Assembly (NCBI RefSeq): GCF_002150765.1
Contig: NZ_MUYM01000035.1
Coordinates: 1-64,000, forward strand
Direction of reading: 5' to 3'
Length of the DNA stretch: 64,000 nt
Source: Lentzea kentuckyensis
Lineage (GTDB): Bacteria > Actinomycetota > Actinomycetes > Mycobacteriales > Pseudonocardiaceae
The position numbers were made by a program, and so were the translations under genes. Positions 26,860 to 33,969 of this stretch are shown here, piece by piece (the first letter of the stretch is position 1; each line of letters begins with the position of its first letter). The notes under the pieces were generated by a model. The model made no database searches. It was not told the DNA's origin and was given only the letters and a program-made list of their open reading frames with translations.

Positions 26860-26873
26860 TGTGAGCGTTCACA
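26860..26873 (-). promoter_or_regulatory. LacI-type operator TGTGAGCGTTCACA
   Basis: Fourteen-base palindrome with central GCGT upstream of the EEP-jacalin gene; same class as 18005 and 22662. Confidence 0.7.
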
Positions 26874-27032
26874 TAGGCGTCGTTGGCGAACTGTGGTCGA
26901 ATTCGACGTCGATTCGACGTAGCCGGCCTGCTTGGCCGACGTTGTCACGCAGCGTTGCAGGCCTGAATGAGCCAGATCATGGTTGACGGCGCAAACATAC
27001 TGGTGGGCGCGCTGATCACACTTAGGTCGCCG

Positions 27033-27050
27033 TTGAAAGAACCTCTTCAA
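27033..27050 (+). promoter_or_regulatory. Inverted repeat TTGAAAGAACCTCTTCAA
   Basis: Five-base arms TTGAA/TTCAA separated by eight bases, 212 bases before the binding-protein start. A possible regulator site, supported only by symmetry and position. Confidence 0.3.
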
Positions 27051-27261
27051 AACGGAATGGAGATCACGTACTGTGCCCGATCGGGAGCGCGGTACTGGGA
27101 ACAGGTCGAGTACGTCCGGGCATCGTCGCCGATGGCGAATCGGTCCGTGACGCGACCACCGCCGTTGGGGGAGTGAGAGCACGTCGTGCTCCACGCCGGT
27201 GATCGAGGAGTGCGCGCTCGAAACCCACCTGTTCGGCAGAACTTCCGAGGGGATCCGTTTC

Positions 27262-28557
27262 ATGGGGCAACTTCGCCCGTTCAAAGCCGTGTCCGCAGCA
27301 GTGCTCGCAGCCGTGGCGTGTTTGACCGCGTCCGCGTGCACCGCCCCGAGTGCGCCGCCACCGACGCCCGAACCCGAGGTGACCATCGCGGTGTGGGGCG
27401 GCGACCAGGACGCCAAGGCCTATCAGCAGCGTGTCGACCTCGCGAGCGAACGCGTCAGCGGGGTGAACGTCAAGCTGCTGCACATTTCCAGCAACGGCGA
27501 CTACGGCTCGACGATCCAGAAGATGATGTCGGAGGGCAACCCGCCCGACATCATCCAGGTCGCCGAGTCCGTGCACAGCTACAGCAGCAAGAACCAGTTG
27601 CTGCCGCTGAACCCCTTCATCGAGTCGAAGAAGCTGGACCTGGTCGCGAGATTCGGCGAACGGGCCGCGCACTCCTACGACCGCGACGGCAAGACGTGGG
27701 CGCTGCCGGACCGCACCGGGCCGATGGTCCTGTACTACAACAAGGATCTCTTCGACAAGGACGGCGTCGCGTACCCGACCGCCGACTGGAAGTGGCCGGA
27801 CTTCCTGGCCGCCGCGCAGAAGCTGACGGTCAGGGACGGCGAGAAGACCATGCGCTACGGCTTCGCCGCCGGCGACTGGTGGCCGTGGTGGATGGCGTTC
27901 ATGCTGCAGAACGGCGGCAGGATCCTCGACGACGAGGGCAAGCCGGTGATCAACTCGCCGGAGAACGTCAAGGCGATGCAGTTCTACGCCGACCTGGTGC
28001 ACAAGCACCACGTCGCACCATCCAAAAAGGACTACGAGGCGCTGAAGGTCTCCAACCCCGACCAGCTCTTCGCCCAGGGCAACGCCGCGATGATCATGAC
28101 CGGGTTCTGGAACATCGCCTCGCTCAAGGACGCGCCGCAGGTGCGGTGGGGGATCTCGCCGCTGTTCAAGAACACCAAACAGGCGACGATCTCGTTCCAG
28201 AGCGGCTTCGCGATCACGAAGTCGAGCAGGCGCCCAGAGCTGGCGTTCGAGGTGCTCGACTTCCTGACCAGTGCCGAGGGGCAGAAACCCATCGCCACCA
28301 ACGGTCAGGACGCCCCGGCCAACCGCGAGGTGCAGGACAGCGACGACTTCCTGCGGCCGGCGTGGGCGATCGCCGACGTCGACATGTCCGCGTTCAAGCA
28401 GTCCGCCGAGTTCGCCTTCACCCCACCGATGACGCCGGAGTGGGGCAACATGCAGAAGGCGTTCGGGACGATCATCGGCGAGATCTGCGACGGCGCCGTC
28501 ACCCCCAAAGACGGCCTGGCCGCCGCCCAGCGCTCACTCGAGAACCTGGGCAAATGA
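27262..28557 (+). CDS. Orphan extracellular sugar-binding lipoprotein (CUT1 type)
   Basis: 431 residues. Lipoprotein signal with lipobox LTASAC (Cys26), then the sugar-binding fold: VTIAVWGGDQDAKAYQQR, GNPPDIIQVAESVHSYSSK, MVLYYNKDLFDKDGV and WWPWWMAFMLQNGG, as in family 1 solute-binding proteins. ATG 27262 follows CGAGGGGA; an upstream ATG at 27199 would put a non-hydrophobic leader before the signal. No permease or ATPase gene is adjacent: a strong terminator follows and then a GH43. It must share permeases encoded elsewhere or act as a sensor. Confidence 0.9.
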   Translation: MGQLRPFKAVSAAVLAAVACLTASACTAPSAPPPTPEPEVTIAVWGGDQDAKAYQQRVDLASERVSGVNVKLLHISSNGDYGSTIQKMMSEGNPPDIIQVAESVHSYSSKNQLLPLNPFIESKKLDLVARFGERAAHSYDRDGKTWALPDRTGPMVLYYNKDLFDKDGVAYPTADWKWPDFLAAAQKLTVRDGEKTMRYGFAAGDWWPWWMAFMLQNGGRILDDEGKPVINSPENVKAMQFYADLVHKHHVAPSKKDYEALKVSNPDQLFAQGNAAMIMTGFWNIASLKDAPQVRWGISPLFKNTKQATISFQSGFAITKSSRRPELAFEVLDFLTSAEGQKPIATNGQDAPANREVQDSDDFLRPAWAIADVDMSAFKQSAEFAFTPPMTPEWGNMQKAFGTIIGEICDGAVTPKDGLAAAQRSLENLGK

Positions 28558-28562
28558 CCGCT

Positions 28563-28594
28563 CGGAGGGCGGGGCTCTCCCGGCCCGCCCTCCG
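28563..28594 (+). terminator. Strong hairpin after the orphan binding-protein gene
   Basis: Eleven-base-pair GC stem CGGAGGGCGGG / CCCGCCCTCCG with a 10-base loop, starting five bases after the stop codon. It is followed by TACATTGACG rather than a T-run. Confidence 0.75.
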
Positions 28595-28625
28595 GGTACA
28601 TTGACGATCTATCTAGTGCCAGCTA

Positions 28626-28639
28626 TGTTGGCGCTCACT
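28626..28639 (+). promoter_or_regulatory. LacI-type operator-like TGTTGGCGCTCACT
   Basis: Two changes from TGTTAGCGCTCACA at 22662; about 75 bases before the GH43-LamG start. Same class, weaker match. Confidence 0.5.
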
Positions 28640-28713
28640 TCCGGGACGATCCGCGTGCTCCCCTTTTCACCCCTGTTCCGGGCTCCTGCGCGGGCCCGTC
28701 GGGAAAGGCCGGC

Positions 28714-31347
28714 ATGTCCTTTCGTCATCTCACTTTCACGTCGGTGCTCGTCGCCGTGGCCGTCACCTCGGCAGGGCTCGGGATCTCCGTCACGACCAGC
28801 TCGGCGGCGACGCTCGACGACGGCCTGGTCGTGCACTACGACCTGACCCAGCCCACGGGCACGGCGGTGGCCGACACCTCCGGGTTCGGCCGCGACGGCA
28901 CGCTCGCCGGCGACACCACCTGGCTGGGCGCGGAGGGACTGCGCCTCGGCGGCGTGAACGGTCACGTCCGCCTGCCCGGCGACGTGACCCGCGGGCTCAC
29001 CGACGTCACCGTCTCCGTCCAGGTCGAACTCGCGGCGGACCAGTCCGTCCCGCACTTCCTCTGGGGCCTCGGCAAGTGGTCGGCCGAACAGAGCGCCGGC
29101 AACGGACGGAACCTCGCGGCGGGAAGCCGGCGCACGATCACCTGCACGCTCGGCAACGGCACCGCGACCCTCTACGAGGACGGTGTCGCGGTCGCCAGGA
29201 AGACCGGCGTGACCACCGGCTCGATCGGCGACGCCGTCGACCAGTACCTGGGCCGCTCGGCCCAGCCCGGCCGGTACCTCAAGGGCAAGCTCCGCGACTT
29301 CCGGCTCTACGGACGGGTGCTGAGCCCCGGTGAAGCACGTGAACTCGCGAAGACGACCGCGCCGGGGCGGCCTGCCGCCGACGTCGCGGCACTCGACCTC
29401 GGCGACATCTCGGCGGTGACCGGCGACCTCGCGTTGCCCGCGAAGTCGCCGGGTGGCTCAGTGATCTCGTGGGCGTCGAGCAGGCCTTCGGTGGTGACGC
29501 CCGGCGGCGTCGTCACCCGGCCGGAGCCGCGGACCGGCGACACCACGGTGACGCTCACCGCGACCGCCTCCTACGCCGGGTACACCGCCAAGCGCGACTT
29601 CACCGCGACCGTGCTGGAGGACATCACCGACCGACAGAAGGTCGACACCGCGTTGAAGGACGTCGTGATCCACGACGAGGACGCGATCCGCGGCAACATC
29701 ACGCTGCCCGCCAAGGGCGCCCACGACGTCACGTTCACCTGGCAGAGCAGCGATCCGCGGGTCGTGACCGCCACCGGCGAGGTGACCCGCCCGCCGCACG
29801 GATCGCGGCCCCGCACCGCGCGTCTCTCGGTGCGGGCGACGAAGGGCTACACCAGCGGCACCCGCTACTTCACGCTCACCGTGCTCCCGTTGCCGAAGAA
29901 GGCGGCCATGGAGGGGTACCTGTTCGCCTACTTCACCGGTGAGTCCACTCAGGACACCGAGCAGGTGCACTTCGCGGTGAGCCGGGGCAACGACCCGTTG
30001 CACTGGGACGAGCTCAACGGCGGCCGGCCGGTGCTGAGGTCGAAGTACGGCGAGACGGGCGTGCGCGACCCGTTCGTCGTCCGCAGTCCGGAGGGCGACA
30101 GGTTCTTCCTCGTCGCGACCGACCTGCAGATCAACGACGGCCGCGGCTGGGACGCGGCGATGCGGCGCGGCAGCAGGTACCTGGAGATCTGGGAGTCGAC
30201 GGACCTCGTGACGTGGTCGGACCAGCGACACGTGCTGGTGTCGGACGCCACGGCCGGCATGACGTGGGCCCCGGAAGCGACGTACGACCCGTTGATCGGC
30301 GCCTACGTCGTCTACTGGGCGTCCAATGTGTACTCGCCAGGCGACCCGGACCACACCGGCTCGACGTATCCGCGGATGATGTACTCGACCACCCGTGACT
30401 TCCGCACCTTCACGACGCCGGAGGTCTGGAACGACCCGGGCCGGGGCGTGATCGACTCCACCGTGCTCAAGGACGGCGAGTACTACTACCGCCTCACCAC
30501 CGACGAGCAGGTGATCGGCTCCTGCCCGCGCGACATCGTGCTGGAGCGCTCGAAGGACCTGCGCGCGGTGGACCTGCCGGGGACCGAGCCGCGCAACTGG
30601 GAGCTCGTCGACGACTGCGTCCGCGGCCGGCTCGGCACCAGCTGGGTCGAGGGCCCGACGGCGTTCAGGTCCAACGACGGCAGCAAGTTCTACGTGTTCG
30701 TGGACGAGACGCCGCGCCGCGGCTACCTCCCGTTCGTCACCGACTCGCTGGCGAACCCGAACTGGTCGATCCCCGCGGACTACCAGCTGCCCGCGAAACC
30801 ACGTCACGGCACGGTCCTGCCGGTGTCGAAGGCCGAGCTGGAACGCCTGCGGCAGGGCCCGCCACCGCCGCGCGCCACCAAGAAGGGCGTGCTGGCCGAC
30901 TACGACCTGATCGGCGGTTCTGGTCCGGTCGTCGCCGATCTGTCCGGAAACGGCCGTGCGGCAACGATCCGCGGTGACGTCACCCGCTCGTCGGCCGGGC
31001 TGGTCTTCGGCGGGAGGGACGGCCGGCTGGACCTGCCGGACGCCCTGTCGACCGGGCTGGATCAGCTCACCGTGTCCGTGCAGGTGTGGCTCGAGGATCC
31101 GCTGAGGTCGTTGCCGAGCGGGAATTGGCACACCGTCACGGGCACGTTGTCGAATGGCAGCGCTCGATTGTTCGACGACGCTGTCGAATCCGCACGCGTG
31201 GACGGTGTGACCGGAAAGCTGGACGATCTCGTCGCCATCATGACGACGAACTCCGCCGGCGCGCGCTTCCAGGGCAAGATGCGCAGGTTGACGGTGTGGA
31301 ACAGGGTTCTGACCGGGCAGGAGGTCCTCGCGGCGCAGCCGAGGTAG
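28714..31347 (+). CDS. Secreted multidomain GH43 enzyme with LamG-like and bacterial Ig-like domains
   Basis: 877 residues. Signal peptide about 1-32. N-terminal LamG-like domain (35-215; DGLVVHYDLTQPTG...LRDFRLYGRVLSPGEA), two immunoglobulin-like domains of the atrophied type (225-395; ISWASSRPSVVTPGGVV and FTWQSSDPRVVTATGEV), a GH43 propeller (400-705; GVRDPFVVRSPEG, MTWAPEATYD, WVEGPTAFRS) and a second, shortened LamG-like segment (725-877). The propeller should act on arabinan, arabinoxylan or galactan outside the cell. The second LamG lacks a central stretch of some 30 residues that the first retains. A degenerate LacI-type operator lies upstream. Confidence 0.88.
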   Translation: MSFRHLTFTSVLVAVAVTSAGLGISVTTSSAATLDDGLVVHYDLTQPTGTAVADTSGFGRDGTLAGDTTWLGAEGLRLGGVNGHVRLPGDVTRGLTDVTVSVQVELAADQSVPHFLWGLGKWSAEQSAGNGRNLAAGSRRTITCTLGNGTATLYEDGVAVARKTGVTTGSIGDAVDQYLGRSAQPGRYLKGKLRDFRLYGRVLSPGEARELAKTTAPGRPAADVAALDLGDISAVTGDLALPAKSPGGSVISWASSRPSVVTPGGVVTRPEPRTGDTTVTLTATASYAGYTAKRDFTATVLEDITDRQKVDTALKDVVIHDEDAIRGNITLPAKGAHDVTFTWQSSDPRVVTATGEVTRPPHGSRPRTARLSVRATKGYTSGTRYFTLTVLPLPKKAAMEGYLFAYFTGESTQDTEQVHFAVSRGNDPLHWDELNGGRPVLRSKYGETGVRDPFVVRSPEGDRFFLVATDLQINDGRGWDAAMRRGSRYLEIWESTDLVTWSDQRHVLVSDATAGMTWAPEATYDPLIGAYVVYWASNVYSPGDPDHTGSTYPRMMYSTTRDFRTFTTPEVWNDPGRGVIDSTVLKDGEYYYRLTTDEQVIGSCPRDIVLERSKDLRAVDLPGTEPRNWELVDDCVRGRLGTSWVEGPTAFRSNDGSKFYVFVDETPRRGYLPFVTDSLANPNWSIPADYQLPAKPRHGTVLPVSKAELERLRQGPPPPRATKKGVLADYDLIGGSGPVVADLSGNGRAATIRGDVTRSSAGLVFGGRDGRLDLPDALSTGLDQLTVSVQVWLEDPLRSLPSGNWHTVTGTLSNGSARLFDDAVESARVDGVTGKLDDLVAIMTTNSAGARFQGKMRRLTVWNRVLTGQEVLAAQPR

Positions 31348-31433
31348 CCGGGTTTGTCCGCACCGGACAGGTTGTGCCAGTGGGCCACTCGGCGGTGTGG
31401 CCGCGGATTTCGAGGTGGTTACAGTCCGATTTC

Positions 31434-31447
31434 TGGGAGCGCTCCCA
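31434..31447 (+). promoter_or_regulatory. CebR-type operator TGGGAGCGCTCCCA
   Basis: Perfect 14-base palindrome identical to the consensus bound by CebR, the cello-oligosaccharide repressor of Streptomyces and relatives. It lies 41 bases before the TTG start of the esterase-mannanase gene. No cebR gene is in the window. Confidence 0.85.
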
Positions 31448-31488
31448 ATAGTCGAATTTCCCCTGTTAGCCATCCTCAGGAGGTCGTT

Positions 31489-33750
31489 TTGACCTGGCGA
31501 TTTCTCCGGGCGGTGATGGCCGGCCTGTTGCTGGCGGCCTGCGCGGTCATCGCTCCGGCCCCGGCCAGTGCCGCCGCGCCCGCGCGGATCATGGCCCTCG
31601 GCGACTCGATCACCGGCTCACCCGGCTGCTGGCGGGCCCTGCTCTGGAAGCACCTGCAGGACACCGGGCACACCGACGTCGACTTCGTCGGGTCGCTCCC
31701 GGCGCCCGGTTGCGGGTTCACCTACGACGGCGACAACGAGGGCCACGGCGGCATCCTGGCGACGAACATCGTGCGGGACAACCAGCTTCCCGGCTGGCTG
31801 TCGTCGGCCCGCCCGGACGTCGTGCTGATGCACCTCGGCACCAACGACGTCTGGAACAACATCCCGGCGGCCACGATCCTCAACGCCTACACCACGATGC
31901 TCGGCCAGATGCGGGCGAGCAATCCCGCGATCAAGCTGATCGTGGCGAAGATCATCCCGATGAACCCGTCCAACTGCTCGGCCTGCGCGCAACGGGTGGT
32001 CGACCTGAACGCCGTGATCCCCGGCTGGGCACAGGCGAACAGCACGGCCGCCTCGCCGGTCACCGTGGTGGACCAGTGGACCGGGTTCAGCACCTCGGCC
32101 GACACCACCGACGGCGTGCACCCCAACACGACCACCGGCATCCAGAAGATCGAGAGCCGCTGGTACCCGGCGGTGGTCGCGGCGCTCGGCGGCGGCACCC
32201 CGGAGGTCGGGCTGCACGTCGAGGGCACGAAGGTCGTCGAGGGCAACGGAAACGCGTTCGTGATGCGCGGTGTGAACCACGCCTACGTCTGGTATCCGAC
32301 CCAGAACAGGGCGTTCGCGGACATGAAGTCCTTCGGCACCAACACGGTCCGCGTCGTGCTCGGCAGCGGCCAGCGCTGGGGACCGACGCCGGCCGCGGAG
32401 GTCACGAACGTCATCTCGCTGTGCAAGCAGAACAAGATGATCTGCGTGCTGGAAGTCCACGACACCACGGGGTTCGGCGAGCAGAGCGGCGCCGCGTCCC
32501 TGGACCAGGCGGCGACGTACTGGATCGGCGTGGCCAATGCGCTCAAGGGCCAGGAGAACTACGTCATCATCAACCTGGGCAACGAGCCGTTCGGCAACAA
32601 CGCGTCGGTCAGCGCCACGTGGGCGAGCGCGACGAGCGGCGCGATCAGCCGGTTGCGCGGCGCCGGTCTGCAGCACCTGATCATGGCCGACGCGCCGATG
32701 TGGGGCCAGGACTGGGGCAACATCATGCGTGACAACGCGGCTTCGGTGTTCAACGCCGACCCGCAGCGCAACACTGTGTTCTCCATCCACATGTACGGCG
32801 TCTACGACACCGCGGCCGAGATCAACGCCTACTTCGACGCCTTCCGGACCGCGGGCCTGCCGTTGGTGGTGGGGGAGTTCGGGCACAACCACAGCGACGG
32901 CGACCCGGACGAGGCCACGATCATGGCGCAGGCCCAGGCGCGCGGCCTCGGCTACCTCGGCTGGTCGTGGAGCGGCAACAGCAGCGATGTCGCCTACCTC
33001 GACATGACCAACAACTTCAACCCGGCGAGCCTCACGCCGTGGGGAGAGCGGTTCCTCAACGGGGTCAACGGCGTCCGGCAGACGTCGAAGGAAGCCACGA
33101 TCTTCGGCGGCGGTGGCGGCGGTGACACCCAGCCTCCGTCCACTCCGGGCACTCCGGCCGCCTCGGGCGTGACGTCGACCGGCCTCACCCTGACCTGGAG
33201 CGCTTCCACGGACAACGTCGGCGTCACCGGGTACGACGTCTACCGCGCGCTGGGCAGCGGGTCGTTCGCGCTGATCGCTTCGACGCCGTCGGCGACCTAC
33301 ACCGACAGCGGTCTGAGCCCGTCCACGACGTACCGCTACCAGGTGCGGGCCAGGGACGCGGCGGGCAACGTCTCGGCTGTGTCGGGCATCGTCACGGCGA
33401 CCACAGGCGCGGGCGGCGGCACCGGCACCTGCAAGGTCGGCTACGCCGCGCCGAGCTGGGGCGGTGGCAACGGGTTCACCGCGAGCGTGACCATCACGAA
33501 CACGGGCACGAGCGCGGTCGACGGCTGGACCCTGGCCTTCAGCTACGCGAACGGCCAGAAGGTGACGCTGCCCGGCTGGGGTGCCACGTTCGCCCAGACC
33601 GGCGGTGACGTCACGGCCACCAACCTGACCTGGAACCGCACGTTGGCACCCAACGCGTCGACCAGCATCGGGTTCAACGGAACGCACAACGGCTCCAACC
33701 CGGCGCCGGCGTCGTTCACTCTCAACGGAAGTACCTGCACCACCTCCTGA
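31489..33750 (+). CDS. Secreted bifunctional SGNH (CE3-like) esterase - GH5 mannanase-type enzyme with FN3 and CBM2
   Basis: 753 residues with modules in order: signal peptide (1-25), CE3/XynB-like SGNH esterase (26-230; Ser40 in ALGDSITGS, HLGTNDVW, DGVHPN), GH5 (240-535; start VEGTKVVEGNGNAFVMRGVNHAY as in GH5_8 mannanases, acid/base Glu366 in NLGNEPFG, nucleophile Glu463 in VVGEFGHN), a Gly-rich linker, FN3 (547-640) and cellulose-binding CBM2 (644-753; CKVGYAAPSWGGGNGFTASV). TTG 31489 is used because AGGAGG lies five bases upstream. It likely deacetylates and cuts acetylated (gluco)mannan near cellulose. A perfect CebR box precedes it. Confidence 0.93.
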   Translation: MTWRFLRAVMAGLLLAACAVIAPAPASAAAPARIMALGDSITGSPGCWRALLWKHLQDTGHTDVDFVGSLPAPGCGFTYDGDNEGHGGILATNIVRDNQLPGWLSSARPDVVLMHLGTNDVWNNIPAATILNAYTTMLGQMRASNPAIKLIVAKIIPMNPSNCSACAQRVVDLNAVIPGWAQANSTAASPVTVVDQWTGFSTSADTTDGVHPNTTTGIQKIESRWYPAVVAALGGGTPEVGLHVEGTKVVEGNGNAFVMRGVNHAYVWYPTQNRAFADMKSFGTNTVRVVLGSGQRWGPTPAAEVTNVISLCKQNKMICVLEVHDTTGFGEQSGAASLDQAATYWIGVANALKGQENYVIINLGNEPFGNNASVSATWASATSGAISRLRGAGLQHLIMADAPMWGQDWGNIMRDNAASVFNADPQRNTVFSIHMYGVYDTAAEINAYFDAFRTAGLPLVVGEFGHNHSDGDPDEATIMAQAQARGLGYLGWSWSGNSSDVAYLDMTNNFNPASLTPWGERFLNGVNGVRQTSKEATIFGGGGGGDTQPPSTPGTPAASGVTSTGLTLTWSASTDNVGVTGYDVYRALGSGSFALIASTPSATYTDSGLSPSTTYRYQVRARDAAGNVSAVSGIVTATTGAGGGTGTCKVGYAAPSWGGGNGFTASVTITNTGTSAVDGWTLAFSYANGQKVTLPGWGATFAQTGGDVTATNLTWNRTLAPNASTSIGFNGTHNGSNPAPASFTLNGSTCTTS

Positions 33751-33760
33751 CCGATCGCCG

Positions 33761-33808
33761 GGCGGTGACGGCGGTGACAGCGTTGACAAGTCACCTCGCG
33801 TCACCGCC
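33761..33808 (+). terminator. Possible terminator after the esterase-mannanase gene
   Basis: Ten-base perfect inverted arms GGCGGTGACG (33761-33770) and CGTCACCGCC (33799-33808) enclose 28 bases. The large loop makes its strength uncertain; TTGACA at 33784-33789 inside it could also be a -35 element for the next gene. Confidence 0.4.
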
Positions 33809-33843
33809 TGGTGCGGTGGGAGTGACCAAAACGGCCGAAAGGC

Positions 33844-33858
33844 GGGAAAGCGTTTTCT
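33844..33858 (+). promoter_or_regulatory. LacI-type operator candidate GGGAAAGCGTTTTCT
   Basis: Nearly the same as GGAAAGCGTTTTCC at 4505 before the PL11 gene, here 112 bases before the DUF1996 start. It suggests shared control of the two genes. Confidence 0.5.
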
Positions 33859-33969
33859 GCCCGAACAGTGCCGAAGTTCTTACCAAGGTGTGACGCGGAA
33901 ATCTCGATTAATCCGGACGGGCTCCTGGCACGTACTCCTGATCATGCAGGGCATGAGCGAGGAGGACGT

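Larger units (their letters stand above)
26799..27261. other. 463-bp divergent intergenic region between EEP-jacalin and orphan binding protein
   Basis: No convincing gene. It holds the LacI-type operator at 26860-26873, direct TCGAATTCGA/TCGATTCGAC-like motifs near 26892-26920, and an inverted repeat TTGAAAGAACCTCTTCAA at 27033-27050 that may control the binding-protein gene. The AT-richer stretch 26880-27070 is where promoters would be expected. Confidence 0.5.

Noticed and set aside
26967..27176. Short plus-strand open frame in the divergent promoter region
   Set aside because: Sixty-nine codons with no motif or ribosome site, spanning the likely promoter of the binding-protein gene.
31618..33804. 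Minus-strand open frame of about 730 codons opposite the esterase-mannanase gene
   Set aside because: Antisense of a gene with clear catalytic motifs; the translation has no recognisable fold.
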